Below are positions 52,674-63,400 of a stretch of 64,000 nucleotides of DNA, piece after piece. The stretch covers positions 49,468,429-49,532,428 of the forward strand of contig OZ038393.1 in NCBI GenBank assembly GCA_964036045.1, written 5' to 3'. Position numbers and translations under genes: made by a program. Numbering within the stretch: the first letter of the stretch is position 1; each line of letters begins with the position of its first letter. The DNA comes from Eutreptiella sp. 'Long Island Sound 2002'. Lineage: Eukaryota; Euglenozoa; Euglenophyceae; Eutreptiales; Eutreptiaceae. The notes under the pieces are model-generated. The model was not told the origin of the DNA. It saw only the letters and a program-made list of their open reading frames with translations, and did not search any database.

Positions 52674-53801
52674 TCAAGCCCCCCCTGGCGCCCCGACCCT
52701 GTCCTCCCCGGCTTCATCTCCAACCGGTAGATGGTGTCCGGTCCCGGCTCCGGGCGGGTTGTGGCGACGGCGCTGGCGCTCCATGTGGGCCAGCGCCTCG
52801 TGCCGCGCCGCCTGCTGGCGGCGCTCCTCCCTCTCCTCCTCTGCCCGTACCGCCGCACTGATCTGTGGGGGCGACCCCGGTGGCGACTGCCTGAACGAGC
52901 GTTGGGGCTGTGGCCACTGTCGCCCCCGTCCACTCCCTGTTCCCCCCTTCCCTGCCTGGTGTCCCTTCGCTTGTCCAGCCCCCGACGTCCCCGCCTGTCC
53001 CTTCCCTCCCTTACTTGTCCGCACCCTCCCTCCGGCGCGTACACTGCTGTCCCCGCTCCCTGCCGCTCCTGCCCCTGGCTGTCCTCGTCCGCCCTTGCCC
53101 TCCTCCTGCCTCTGCACTTCCGGGAGGATGGACCTCATGGCAGCTGCCGGCACATTGGGCGCCGACAGCTGCCCTGGGCCTCCCTCCACCGCCATCCTCC
53201 TTGCCCCCTCCCCCTCATCCTCCAACACCTGGAGGATGTCGGCGACTACCGACTCCTCCTTCCCCATATCCACGCCCGCACTCACATCCGCGATGTTGAA
53301 CGGGTCCGCCCGCCGCCTCACCACCACCCTCTGCCCCTGCCCCTCAACCTGCCCCTCTACCTCTGCTGCCACCTCCTCCGCCCTGCCTGCACTCGCCTCT
53401 GCCTGTCCTCCCCCGTCCCCTCCCTCTCTCTTGCCCGCCGCGGCTCCTGCCCCCCTCTGCCGCCCTGTCGCCCGAGGCCCTTCCCGCCTGACCGTCTCCG
53501 GACACTCCGGAGACGAGGGGGACGACACCTCCACAGATGTCGCCGATGACGCCGGCGAGGGGGGCTGCGGGGCCGCGTCGGCCTGCATGCGGGCCACCTC
53601 AGCCCTCACGCCCACCAGCCCCGGCCCCCCGTATCCCCGCACTGCCGGCGCCTGGCTGGGCTTCGGCTCAGGCTTGTGGGACATTTTTCTGCACACAAGG
53701 TATCGCGCCTGAGCCCTGAGCCCTGTCGCCGCTTCCCCCGCCACCCGCGTCCTCCGATCCCACTGGTCGCGCGCCTGACGTGCGTTGTTCGCTTGGTGCA
53801 C
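52674..53801 (-). CDS. Hypothetical charged, disordered protein in LINE 3' region
   Basis: A 375-codon uninterrupted minus frame. An internal Met begins MSHKPEPKPSQAPAVRGYGG. Most of the protein is Gly/Ala/Glu/Arg-rich and probably disordered; a short more ordered piece (NIADVSAGVDMGKEESVVAD and ILQVLEDEGEG) lies in the middle, and the C-terminus is a charged helix (EEEREERRQQAARHEALAHM). High GC makes chance frames long, so it may be non-coding 3' sequence. A separate ORF1 of another LINE copy is possible. Confidence 0.3.
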   Translation of the reverse strand: MHQANNARQARDQWDRRTRVAGEAATGLRAQARYLVCRKMSHKPEPKPSQAPAVRGYGGPGLVGVRAEVARMQADAAPQPPSPASSATSVEVSSPSSPECPETVRREGPRATGRQRGAGAAAGKREGGDGGGQAEASAGRAEEVAAEVEGQVEGQGQRVVVRRRADPFNIADVSAGVDMGKEESVVADILQVLEDEGEGARRMAVEGGPGQLSAPNVPAAAMRSILPEVQRQEEGKGGRGQPGAGAAGSGDSSVRAGGRVRTSKGGKGQAGTSGAGQAKGHQAGKGGTGSGRGRQWPQPQRSFRQSPPGSPPQISAAVRAEEEREERRQQAARHEALAHMERQRRRHNPPGAGTGHHLPVGDEAGEDRVGAPGGA

Positions 53802-54174
53802 CGCGGCTCCTTTTCCCTGTCGACTCCTCCGCGTACTGTGGACGTTGCCAGGCGGTCGTCGGCCTCGTACTGGACTGTACTGTCGTCGTCCTCGTCACCG
53901 TACCCCTGGCCACGCTCCTCTTGTCCGCTTGCGTCTCTTGGTGACTGCTCCTGCCTGCCGCCCGGTGATCTCCGTGTTTGTGCTCGCTGTGCTTTCCTCT
54001 CGTCACATCACCCTGGCCCGCCCCCCCTGGGCCTGCCTCTTGGTCCGCTCTGTGACTCAGTGCGCCCAGTCCCGGATGTTCCAGTCCACGTGACAGGCGA
54101 CACTGCTGCCCCTGTCCCTCCGGTCCCCCTCCAGCCGTCCCCCTTCGCGGTGAAACTGTTCACCCATCCTGCCA

Positions 54175-55116
54175 TCATATCTGCCTGATTCTCTTTCGTC
54201 CGCATGCCATCAGGCGTTCCCTCTGCTCTTCTCCCTCTCGTTCCTCCACTTCGATCTCTCCCTCTGGCCTCCTTAGTTGCCAATCGGGCTGCCTCTGCAC
54301 TTTCATCTCCGTGATTTTTGGGTTGTACCTGATCAACGACATCTTGACTGGATCACGCATGTTTTCCGCCCGCGCCCCCAACTGTGTCTCTCTGCACGCC
54401 ATGCGTTCCTGGAGATGCTCCACCATACGCCGCAACAGCCTGTGTGCGATGGCCTCCGGCACCACCGTATGTTCCTGGAGTGCCCGCCACAGCGACTTCA
54501 CAGTCACCAGGTGCCACAGGCCCTTGCGATGCCCTTCTTTCCCCAGCTCCCTCTCCACCGCGCTTTTGCCTCTCTCACCCTTCTTGAGCAACGGAACGTC
54601 CTGATCCCTAACCACTGGCTCTTCGATCCCCGCATACTGTTCACACGGCATGAAGTTTACGTATGTTTCTTGCCTTCGGCCGCAGTGGCATCTCATGTAC
54701 TCCTCCGGGAGGTACATCCCCTTATGTCTGTACCACCTCATGATTGTTTCCCGAACCGGCACCTGCCCCGTGATTGCCTGCAGCCTTCTGGTTTGCAGCC
54801 TTTTGGGCAGCGTTTCCGGCCTCAGCACATTGGGGTAGTGGACCCGCTGTCCCACCTTGCCCTCCAGGTACTCGTTCAGCTCTACCACCTCCTGTCCCCC
54901 TCGCACTTGAGCTAGCATGTGTACCGGCTGTGGATACACTCCTAGTTCCTGCTTGCCCCTGTCCCCCTCCACCACCCATCTGGCCTTCTCCTCTTCCCCG
55001 ACCCTCGGAGGTATATGCACCAAGTGGAGGTGCTCCTTTCTTTCCGGCACCCTCCACTCTGGTTCCTGCTCTTTATCCACTGCTTGCGCCGCCCCATCCG
55101 CCTCATGATTCCCCAC
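54175..55116 (-). pseudogene. LINE ORF2 C-terminal domain with Cys/His motif
   Basis: In phase with the RNase H frame (only a TAG at 55,135 between them). The start GNHEADGAAQAVDKEQ carries the last RNase H motif (H...D). Further on, LQAITGQVPVRETIMRWYRH and MRCHCGRRQETYVNFMPCEQ resemble the C-terminal CCHC region of LINE ORF2 proteins, where RNA is bound. The rest is helical and basic, including HRKGLWHLVTVKSLWRALQE, ending at 54,175. Minus-strand DNA just after the stop contains GGACTGGAACATCCGGG, the same core as the minisatellite at 18.6-21.2 kb. Confidence 0.6.
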
Positions 55117-55500
55117 TCCCGCTCTGTGTGATTCCTATTTCACCAGGTGTATGACCAGGGGCACTTTCTTCATCTCCAGTCCGTGCCATATCGCGTACAC
55201 CTGTGACGCCAGCCCCGTGCCCAGGGCCTCATGTAGCGGCCTGCTGGCCAGTCTCCTGAGAGATGCCATGTCCGCTTCCGCGTCAACCACCATCCACACT
55301 TCTTGTACTTCCTCCCGTATCTCCAAAACCACGTCCGCCACAGCCTGTACCTCCCCATGGGACGCTGCTCCGTACACCATCTTTTCCACCACACTCTCCA
55401 TGACCAGTCCCACCCCCTTGACCCTTACTGCCGCTGCCCCCCCCATGGGCGGCTATCCTTCTACCCCGGACCCGTCCAGAAATAGCACCACCCTCTCCTC
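55117..55500 (-). pseudogene. LINE RNase H domain with two in-frame TAG codons
   Basis: The minus frame shows VVLFLDGSGVEG, TAG (55,453-55,455), PPMGGAAAVRVKGVG, a helix, VWMVVDAEADMASLRRLA, QVYAIWHGLEMKKVPLVIHL and TAG (55,135-55,137), continuing into ESHRAGVGNHEADGAAQ. The order D-G-S, D-x-x, GNHEAD matches LINE-encoded RNase H, which removes the RNA strand during second-strand synthesis. Both stops are single substitutions in an otherwise clean domain. Confidence 0.75.
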
Positions 55501-56543
55501 CGTGGGCTCCGGTATGCGCACCACCTCCCTCAGGTAGTGGCAGTACACTTTGTGCCTCCCAATGCAATACTCTCGTACCCCATCCTCTATGCTCAGTTCC
55601 CTCACCCCTCTGTACACTGCCCATTTATTGTCCGTCCTGGCGTTACATCAATTCGTCACCACCACCCCGTGACACCATGCCCTGTCCCCCTTCGCCCTGC
55701 CCTGCTCCAGGTATGCCTGTACCAGAACCAAGTACAATACCCTGTCCGCTGGCAACCCGTGGACTGTCAGCCTGATCCTTCTCGCACTCTCTCCACACTT
55801 GTGGCCCACGTGCACTATGGGCGCCTCCTCGTTGAGCCTCCCCGTGTCCGTCATCCGGAAACTCACTGCCACTCCATCGTCCTCTTCCTGTAGTCCCCGC
55901 ACTGTGTCCCATCCGAACTGGACCCCTGTCCTCTTCCCCTCCTTTCCCTCTCCCCACCAGACCTCCACCTCTCCCTGGGCCTCCTCACCCTCCTGCACCT
56001 CCTTGGGCAGCCGCAGTACCGGCCCCCACCACTGCCCCCTGGCGTCCGTAGCGCGTATGGTCGCTTTCGGGAACGCCCATGCCGTCATTCGCAGGACTGG
56101 CCACGGGACCCGCCCCGCCTCCTTGGTGCGCCTCCAGCACTGGTCCCCCTGTCCTGCCCCTTCCGGGATGTTGTCTCTCCGGAACATATCTGCATGGACA
56201 TCATACCACTGACATCGCACTCTGCACCTTCCCCCTCAGCCCTTTGAGTCCTAGCGGCGCACACAACAGTATGCCCGGTCTGGCCTTGTTCCTTCTCTCC
56301 TCTGTCCAGCACCACCCTCTCTTGCTGCGCCCCCGCTCCCCTCCTGCATCTTGGTTTCCTCCTCTGGATGCCCCACAGCGCTACCCACTCGTTCCACATC
56401 TTACGTATCCTCCTGCTCCACCTAGCGCGGTCGTCTTGTCCTCGCGCTCTCCTCATCATCCACTTGTATACACCCCATTCCATGATCCTGGCGTCTCGAT
56501 AGAACTCCGCATGGTGCGGCCTCGCCTTCTTGTTTTCCCTCAT
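55501..56543 (-). pseudogene. LINE ORF2 region between RT and RNase H
   Basis: Two frames cover this part. The upper one (56,543-56,230) gives RPHHAEFYRDARIMEWGVYK and WSRRIRKMWNEWVALWG, a basic helical region. The lower one (56,220-55,648) gives MRCQWYDVHADMFRRDNIPE, PVLRMTAWAFPKATIRATDA, GVQFGWDTVRGL and VHGLPADRVLYLVLVQAYLE. I recognise no separate family. The position and the downstream RNase H make it the thumb/connection part of LINE ORF2. Confidence 0.5.
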
Positions 56544-56548
56544 ATCCT

Positions 56549-57690
56549 ACTGACGCGTTCCCGTGGGGGGCCGGCCACGGGACGCTGCGGTGACACGCAC
56601 AAGTGAGCAGGCAGGCAAGGCACTACGCTCACAAGGGCATCAATACGCCTGTGTCATGTGACAAAGCGTTTCAGAATCCTTGCCACTCTGCAAAGAGGGA
56701 ACGAAAGTATGTACAGCAACACATCAGGATATGTACACATGGGGTTAAGACTGGACTGGGGTAAGGGCATCACAGGACTATAGACACTCAGTCCCATCTC
56801 GTATCCCAATCCCAAGTCCGACCCTCTCAGTGGCTGATGCGGGCGGGGGCTCAAACACAACCCATGCCCTGCTCAGTCCGGACCCTGAAACCCTGCCAAT
56901 GGGAGAGGTGTCCCACACAGCCACAGGCGAGTTCCTGCAAGCCAATGGGCTCCAAGGCCAACCGACAGTGGCTCCCAATGCTCCCTCAACGGCAGATCCC
57001 AACTTCTCTCTGAGCCAGAGATATGGCCCCGCCATTATCACCCAGGAGTTGGTAGCTGAAAATGGGCTGTTTCAGCCCAAACTGAAATTAACTCAAAAAT
57101 CCCCAAAATTGACCCCTCGTCCGGACCCGCCAGAGGTAGGGACGAGGCAACTGACCCTATGCCCTTCGAGTACGAACTCCCTGGCGCCCTCACCCAACCT
57201 GGTTCCCTCTGAGGTCCCGGCATCAGGGCAACACGGATGAGTCAAGTGGGGTCATGATGCCAAGATCACCAAAATTGGCGTCATTCCCATGCGTGGCTCG
57301 CCCGGCCAAGGTAAGGCCAATGGCTCACAGGGTAGGAGGCAGGACCTAGGACTTATATCTGAGTGTACAACTTGAATTTAGGTCCGGGCTCCCTATGGGC
57401 TTAGAGAATTGGGGCCGCCAATTGACCACACGGAAGGGGGAAATTGGGGTCCCAAAACTGGGTCATTTTGGCTGCTTGAAATGAGCCAAAATTCAGTGTG
57501 CTCCCAATAGTATATCTCCACGCCGGCTTGGAGATCGAATCCGCCATTCCATACGTGATCCACCGGGAGTCCAACTGAGACTCCCATGCCCTTGGCTCTC
57601 AAAGATCTACATGCCATCCGGCGTGGTGACGATCCCAATTGGGTCCACAAATGCAAAATTGGCAAAATTGCCCATACTCAATTTGGCCTA
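56549..57690 (+). mobile_element. Repeat family X, copy (c)
   Basis: From 56,549 on the plus strand it starts ACTGACGCGTTCCCG and follows copy (a) (inverted) for about 1.1 kb, including the segments near 56,940 and 57,530-57,660. Left flank ATATCCT (56,542-56,548). No coding frame. Confidence 0.75.
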
Positions 57691-60426
57691 GCGCCTTAAC
57701 GAAGGCGGCTCCGCTTCGCCCACGTGGTGTGTGGACCATGGGGACCATTACCCATAACACCCATGTCATATATGGTCCATTGGTCCATGCGTCCGGCGTG
57801 CACGAAGGTTAGAACATGGGGCACGGCGGGCAGCAAAAGTGGAAAAATGCTCAAAATGGCCAAAAATGCGCACACTCATGGTTGGGGCAAATGAGGCACA
57901 TGCCTGACTCGGACCGGAGTGTGCCATAGGGTTGATGTCAAGTCATGTGTGTCCAACATATCTTTTGGGCGTCGCCCAACTCCTCCGGTATTGGGCGTGG
58001 CAGGGTCGCCAAGTGAGCCCATGATTTGGGATAGTCCCAAATCGCCAACATGGCGGCCACGGTATGCCAAGCTCAAGAGGAGTTATTCGCCGGGTTCAAG
58101 ATATGTTGGCGACCGAAGTATGTACCCTCAGAACATACTTGGGTCATGGTGTCAATTGAGCGCAACGTTGAGATATATGTTCGCCACTTGACATCATGAC
58201 GAGCCAAAAATGGCAAAATTGGCACAAAGACACACAAAAGTGCATTGAAAGGTGCACTATTATATTATAATATCTTTGGCTTGGTTCGTGCAATCAACTA
58301 ATCCTTCTATACACAATGACTTGACACCAATGACCTTCGATCCCACATATGTGCTCCACTTGGGGCGCCTTGAAAGGTTACGAGCGCTGCTTCCCAAGTG
58401 GGCACATGAAAATATGGAAAATTGTAAAACACACACCTTGCTCCCCACGCATCGCTTCGGGATCACCACACAAGCTTCCCTTCACGAAGGTTAGGCTTGC
58501 AATTGACCGTAGGGAGTATGGAGAAGGGGCTTGCACAATATGAGGTCCATTGGCGGGCTTGGCTTGGAGTAATGGACCCGCCAAATGGGCACGCCACACA
58601 ACACATGGCACATACCACATATTGCCCCAAAAGGTAGCTCCCACCACGATATGTCATGCCCCTCCAAGGGCATAACTTTGTGTCTATCGCTCATAGGAAC
58701 TCAAGGAGAGTTCCTATGCAACACCAACACTTGCGCGCTACACTCGAAAGTTATCTTAACGCACGCAATGTCATGGCCAAAGAGTTATAACGCAAACTCT
58801 ACCCTATTCCGCTGGCGGTGCATCGGTTGCCGATGCGGGGCTTCACGGCACGGAACACGCCGTGCATGGGGTTAGTTGACCGGAGACCGGTTGTATGCCG
58901 TAACCTGGCCATGGGGTTCTGGGTACCGCTTCACCCCCCTCCTTAGAGCAAACCCTGGGGGGGCTCGATAACACCCACGCATGGCAGCGGGTACCCAGGA
59001 CCACTTCCTGAAAGGGGGGGGGGTGTCACATCCTCACTTCAGTAAGTCACAGTAAGATAGGTATCCCACAGTGGGATAGGTATGCTGCTGTAACAGCTCG
59101 TAGCACATGTATAGTATCAAGTATCAAGTCCCGGGTCCTGGCGGCGATTGTTCGGCATCCAAAGGACCCGTTAACCCATACCAGGCGCACCGGGTGCCGG
59201 CTGCTACGGTCACCACCACAGTGGCAGTGGCATACACGGCCAACATAGGCGTCACACGACGGCCGAGGTGGCCCCACAAGTCGAGAGCGACCACAAAGAT
59301 CCATCCGGCTACCCCAAGCTTCCCAAGGCCCGCCGACTGGGGAGAGTCCCCACGGGTCCTTCCTCGGGCGCACCATGTCCATATCCATACGACGCGAGTC
59401 CAGAGTGCCATAGTCGAACTCCTTACGAACCCCAAATCGTAAGGGAACTCCTCCTGAAGGGATCGGGCATCAAGGCCGTCTTTTCCCTCGCCCTACTACC
59501 ACGAAGCGTGGCCATACATGAGGGAGTCCTCATGCAGTGTGGGCGGAGGCGTCGACTCCTCAAACCACCAGTTTCCCAGGCAGACTGACCGAGGTCAGGA
59601 GCACCGGAGGCCGCCATCCGAATGCAAGTGCGTCTGCGAATCGGTAGGCTCACACTGGGACTGACAGTGGCGGACCGCTGGGAGTGTAGTCAGGCAACTG
59701 GGCTTCCCGCCTGGCGCCATCAGGATCCCCACACATCACAGCGAATAGGGCAACACGGTATTACGGGCACTCAAACAGTAGAATCTGTAATCAAGTACTG
59801 GTCCAGGTTGGACCAGGCTGTAAGGATATGTACACGGCGACTCAAGGCGCCTCTGTATCCCGATTCGTGGTGAAAAACAGTCCATCTCTCAGCGATGGGC
59901 TGATGACACTTAACATACAGATGCACATATCCTGGAGGGCAGAAAAACAAGCAACAATTTGGGTAAATAGGCGTGTAAACACACTCAGAACAGAGTGCCA
60001 AACCACGCCACGGTCAGGATAAGGCAAATTGCAGGAGGATGGACAGGATAACGCCTGAGTTCAGGCATATATAGTCTCGAGACACACGTCGACTGGTCTG
60101 GATCCCGCAAATGCCATGGGACCAGACCACACACTCAAAAATCGCAATGCCGATGACAGCGGCATCCGTTGCGCAACGTCGTATGGGCTTCAAGGCCCCA
60201 AGAGCTCAAAAAAATGAAGGTCAGTCGCCCCACCTGGTTTCCCAAGGATTCAGCAGGGGGGGGAGTGACGAGTAGAAGAAGAGAGGGGCCATCCTCCTCT
60301 GGATACAGCAGGGGGGGGTATATGGCCACTCTGTCACCGAAAGATGGAAGAGAGCAAGCAAGTAAGGGACGATCCGTCGGCCTCACAAGCGCTCATAACA
60401 CATCAGGGGAGAGCTCAGGGCGCTGA
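57691..60426. other. No gene seen; element ends and possible LTR of element C
   Basis: About 2.7 kb without a supportable gene. At about 58,932-58,951 the minus strand reads AAGGAGGGGGGTGAAGCGGTA, like the polypurine tract and LTR start of the nested element in B. At 59,019-59,036 a G run is followed by TGTCACATCC, a typical LTR end sequence. A TATATA word at 60,070-60,076 lies in a suitable orientation for a minus-strand LTR promoter. The 3' LTR of element C probably lies in 58.9-60.4 kb, but I could not define its ends without the partner LTR. Confidence 0.4.
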
Positions 60427-63400
60427 TCAGGCACCCCTGGCTGCAATCGCCCGGGTGAGTGCTGCCAAGTCCGAAACGTGGATCTTGGTCTTGTTCTTGC
60501 GGATGTACTCCATGAAGGGAGTGTTGACCCGCGGCACAAACGAGGAGACGGGTTCCCAGGTGTCGTGGGACGGCCCATAGCCTCGCCAACGAACCTTGAA
60601 CTCCAGACCTCCGGGTGCCGAGGCCTTCGGACGCTGAGCCAGGATCTTCTCGACAGTATAGTCGTCCTGCTCAGCATAGTCGTCGTCCGAATCGGCCTCA
60701 TGTTGGGCGTAGTCCAGGGACACATGACGGCCACGGAGGTCGGGTTCCCGCACACGGAGTTGACTCTCGTGGCGCTCCCGGAACTGTCCGTGACCCACCT
60801 TGATGCGGTAGGTGTCCTCACCAATCCTGCGGACCACCTCGCCGGGTGTGAACCAGGTCTTGGTGCGGTGGGTGCCCATGGGGCGGGGTCTGATCACCCA
60901 CACCGGGTCTCCCACCCTGAACTTCTGCGCTGTCGAGCTCGGGGCGGACTTCTGACGCTCAGCATGCTCCTTCTCAAGCTGCTGGCGGATGTCCCGCGCC
61001 GTTTGCTCTTGCCGCGCGAAGAACTCCTTGGCATCCATAGCCATGCCATCACCAGACAAGGGAAGTCCCCTACCCAGGGGGTCCCTGCCAAACAGAATCT
61101 GGTGAGGGGACAAACCGCCCGGAGTGGGGGTGTCATGATGGGCCTTCAGAGCAGGCCACATCTCCTCGAACCAGTTCCGCGGTGGATTGGTGATGTGGAT
61201 CTTGCGCAGCTTCTCGAACAGCTGCCGTCCAGCCACTTCAGCACGGCCGTTAGACCGGCTGAGATAGGCAACGCTCTTGGCGTGTCGTATTCCCATGAGG
61301 GAACACATAGCCTTGAACCAGCCACCAGTAAACTGGGGCCCTCGGTCACTGCAAATGGTGCGGGGGATGTCAAAGACGGTCAGCCAATGACGAATCATCA
61401 TGACTGCCACCTCCTTGGCAAGCAACCCCTTTTTGCGTGCCGGAACGGCTACAACGTAGCCGCTGTGGCGGTCCACACAGAGAACCACACAGTCAAAGGT
61501 CTCCTTGCCAATGTGTACTTCGGGCATGGAGAAGACGTCCATGGCCACGCTCTCCATGGGCTGGTCAGGAACCGGGGTCCATTGGAGTTCCCCCTTGACG
61601 TTCCGGTTATCGGGATTGCAGGCCTGACAGACCGAACAACCCTTCCTGACCTTCTTGATGGCGGCGTAGAGAGCGATATGGTCGATCTCGAACCGACGCT
61701 GCATGTCAAGAGCTTGCTTCTTGACCCCTGGGTGCAGCATGTGGTGGTGCCAAGCTTCACACAGCTCGAGCACCCGGGACTCCGGGACTAGCAGCTTACC
61801 ATTCCGGTAGAGCTTGCCATCTTCCTCGGTCAGCCCCTTTGGCCACTTCTGTCCGTCGTCAGGGTCGGTCACAGCCCTATACTCAGCCGCAAAGGCCTCA
61901 GACTTGGCGTAATCGTCGGTCCAGTCGTCCTGGAGGCAAGACTCCGGGAAGAGGTGCTTGTCGGACTCAGTTCCGACAGGGGGTGCCGGACCGGGCCTTC
62001 CGCCCGCGGCACCCACAGGGGCGAGTACACTGACCGTTCTGCTCACCCTCGAAGCGAGGGGGGCATCTGCGGCCATGACGACGAAGCATTTGGCACCCTC
62101 CTCCTCCATCAGGCGCTCCATTTCAATGATCCTCTTGGCTTCAGCGGTCTCAGCCTCATCGCCATGGGCAGAGATATCCTGCATGCCCTTGCTGGCGGGA
62201 TAGGCCCACCTACTGAGACAGTCCGCCACGGTGTTATCCTTTCCAGGAATATACACAACCGTAAGGTCGAACTTGGCCAAGGTCTCATGCCATCTTGCCC
62301 GTCGGGAGGCGGGACCTGAGGGGGTGTCCACGTGCTCCTTGTGCCACGACTGCAGACTCTGATGGTCGGTGCAGACGGTGACGGGATGGAGGGCTATGTA
62401 CCCAGCCCATTTCCTGAGAGCCATGACAATGGCATACGCCTCCTTTTCACGGGGCGTCCACGTCCGTCTCTGGCCTTCCGCCAGGACTCGGCTCCAGAAG
62501 GCCACGGGCACGTGCCTCCCGTCGTCAAGCACTTGCTCCAACACAGCGCCAATGGCGTAGTCGGAAGCGTCGGTGCGCAGGACGAACCCTCGGTCGGGAT
62601 CCACGAGGTGCAGACCCACTGCGGATAGCAGCGCCTGCTTCATCCCCTCAAAGGCACGGTCGGATTCAGCTGTCCAGACCAGAGCCTTCTTGGACCCCTT
62701 CTTGGTCTCCTCTCGGTTGCCCTTGAGCATGGTCGTCATGGGGGCTGCATACTCGGCATACATTTTGATATACCCCGAGTAGTAGTTGCAGAACCCCAGA
62801 TACGCCCGTAGCTCAGAGACCGTTTTGGGCTTTTCCCAGTGCTCAATCGCAGCCACCTTGCCAGGTATGGGCTTTCGCTGCCCGTTCCCAACTACGCGGC
62901 CAGCGAAGACCACCTCGCTTACCGCAATGGTGGCCTTGTCACTGCTGCCCGTGAGCTTGTGCCGAACCAGAAGGTCCAGCACTCGAGTGACGTCCCTCTC
63001 GTGTGCCTCCAGGAGCTCCTCGTAGCTCATGCTGGGGTCCCCGGACGCGATGATCACGTCGTCAACGAAGGGGTCCGCACAGTCGCGCACCGGCTCAAGC
63101 AGGTTCTCCAGCATCCGCTGAAAAGCCGCATTGCCGTTGGTAACGCCCATGGGCATCACCTTCCACTGGAGAGGTCCAAGTGGGGTGCTCATGGCTGTGC
63201 AGGCACGGGACTCCTCGGCGAGAGGCATCTGATGATAACCATGTTTCAGGTCAATCACCGTGAAGATCCTCCGCCGGTGTTGCTTTTGCAGCATATCCTC
63301 AATGAGGGGCAGCGTATAGCTGTCATGCTGCGTTTGGGCGTTCAGGCCGCGGTAGTCGACCACGAGCCGCCACTCACCGGCAACCTTCTTGGGGACGACG

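Larger units (their letters stand above)
52311..56548 (-). mobile_element. 3' half of a LINE (post-RT region, RNase H, C-terminal Cys domain)
   Basis: The minus strand encodes a basic helical region (from 56,543), a middle domain, RNase H (55,500-55,080) and a C-terminal Cys/His domain, followed by charged, low-complexity ORFs and about 2 kb of 3' DNA. It starts exactly at X copy (c), next to the same ATATCCT heptamer that borders the other LINE half at 11,333. No RT palm is present. Confidence 0.7.

Noticed and set aside
57691-60426. tRNA or rRNA genes
   Set aside because: I looked for cloverleaf-like and conserved rRNA words here and elsewhere in the window and found none.
60478-61791. 437-codon plus-strand frame opposite element C Pol
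   Set aside because: Shadow of the Pol frame; Pol on the minus strand has clear catalytic motifs.
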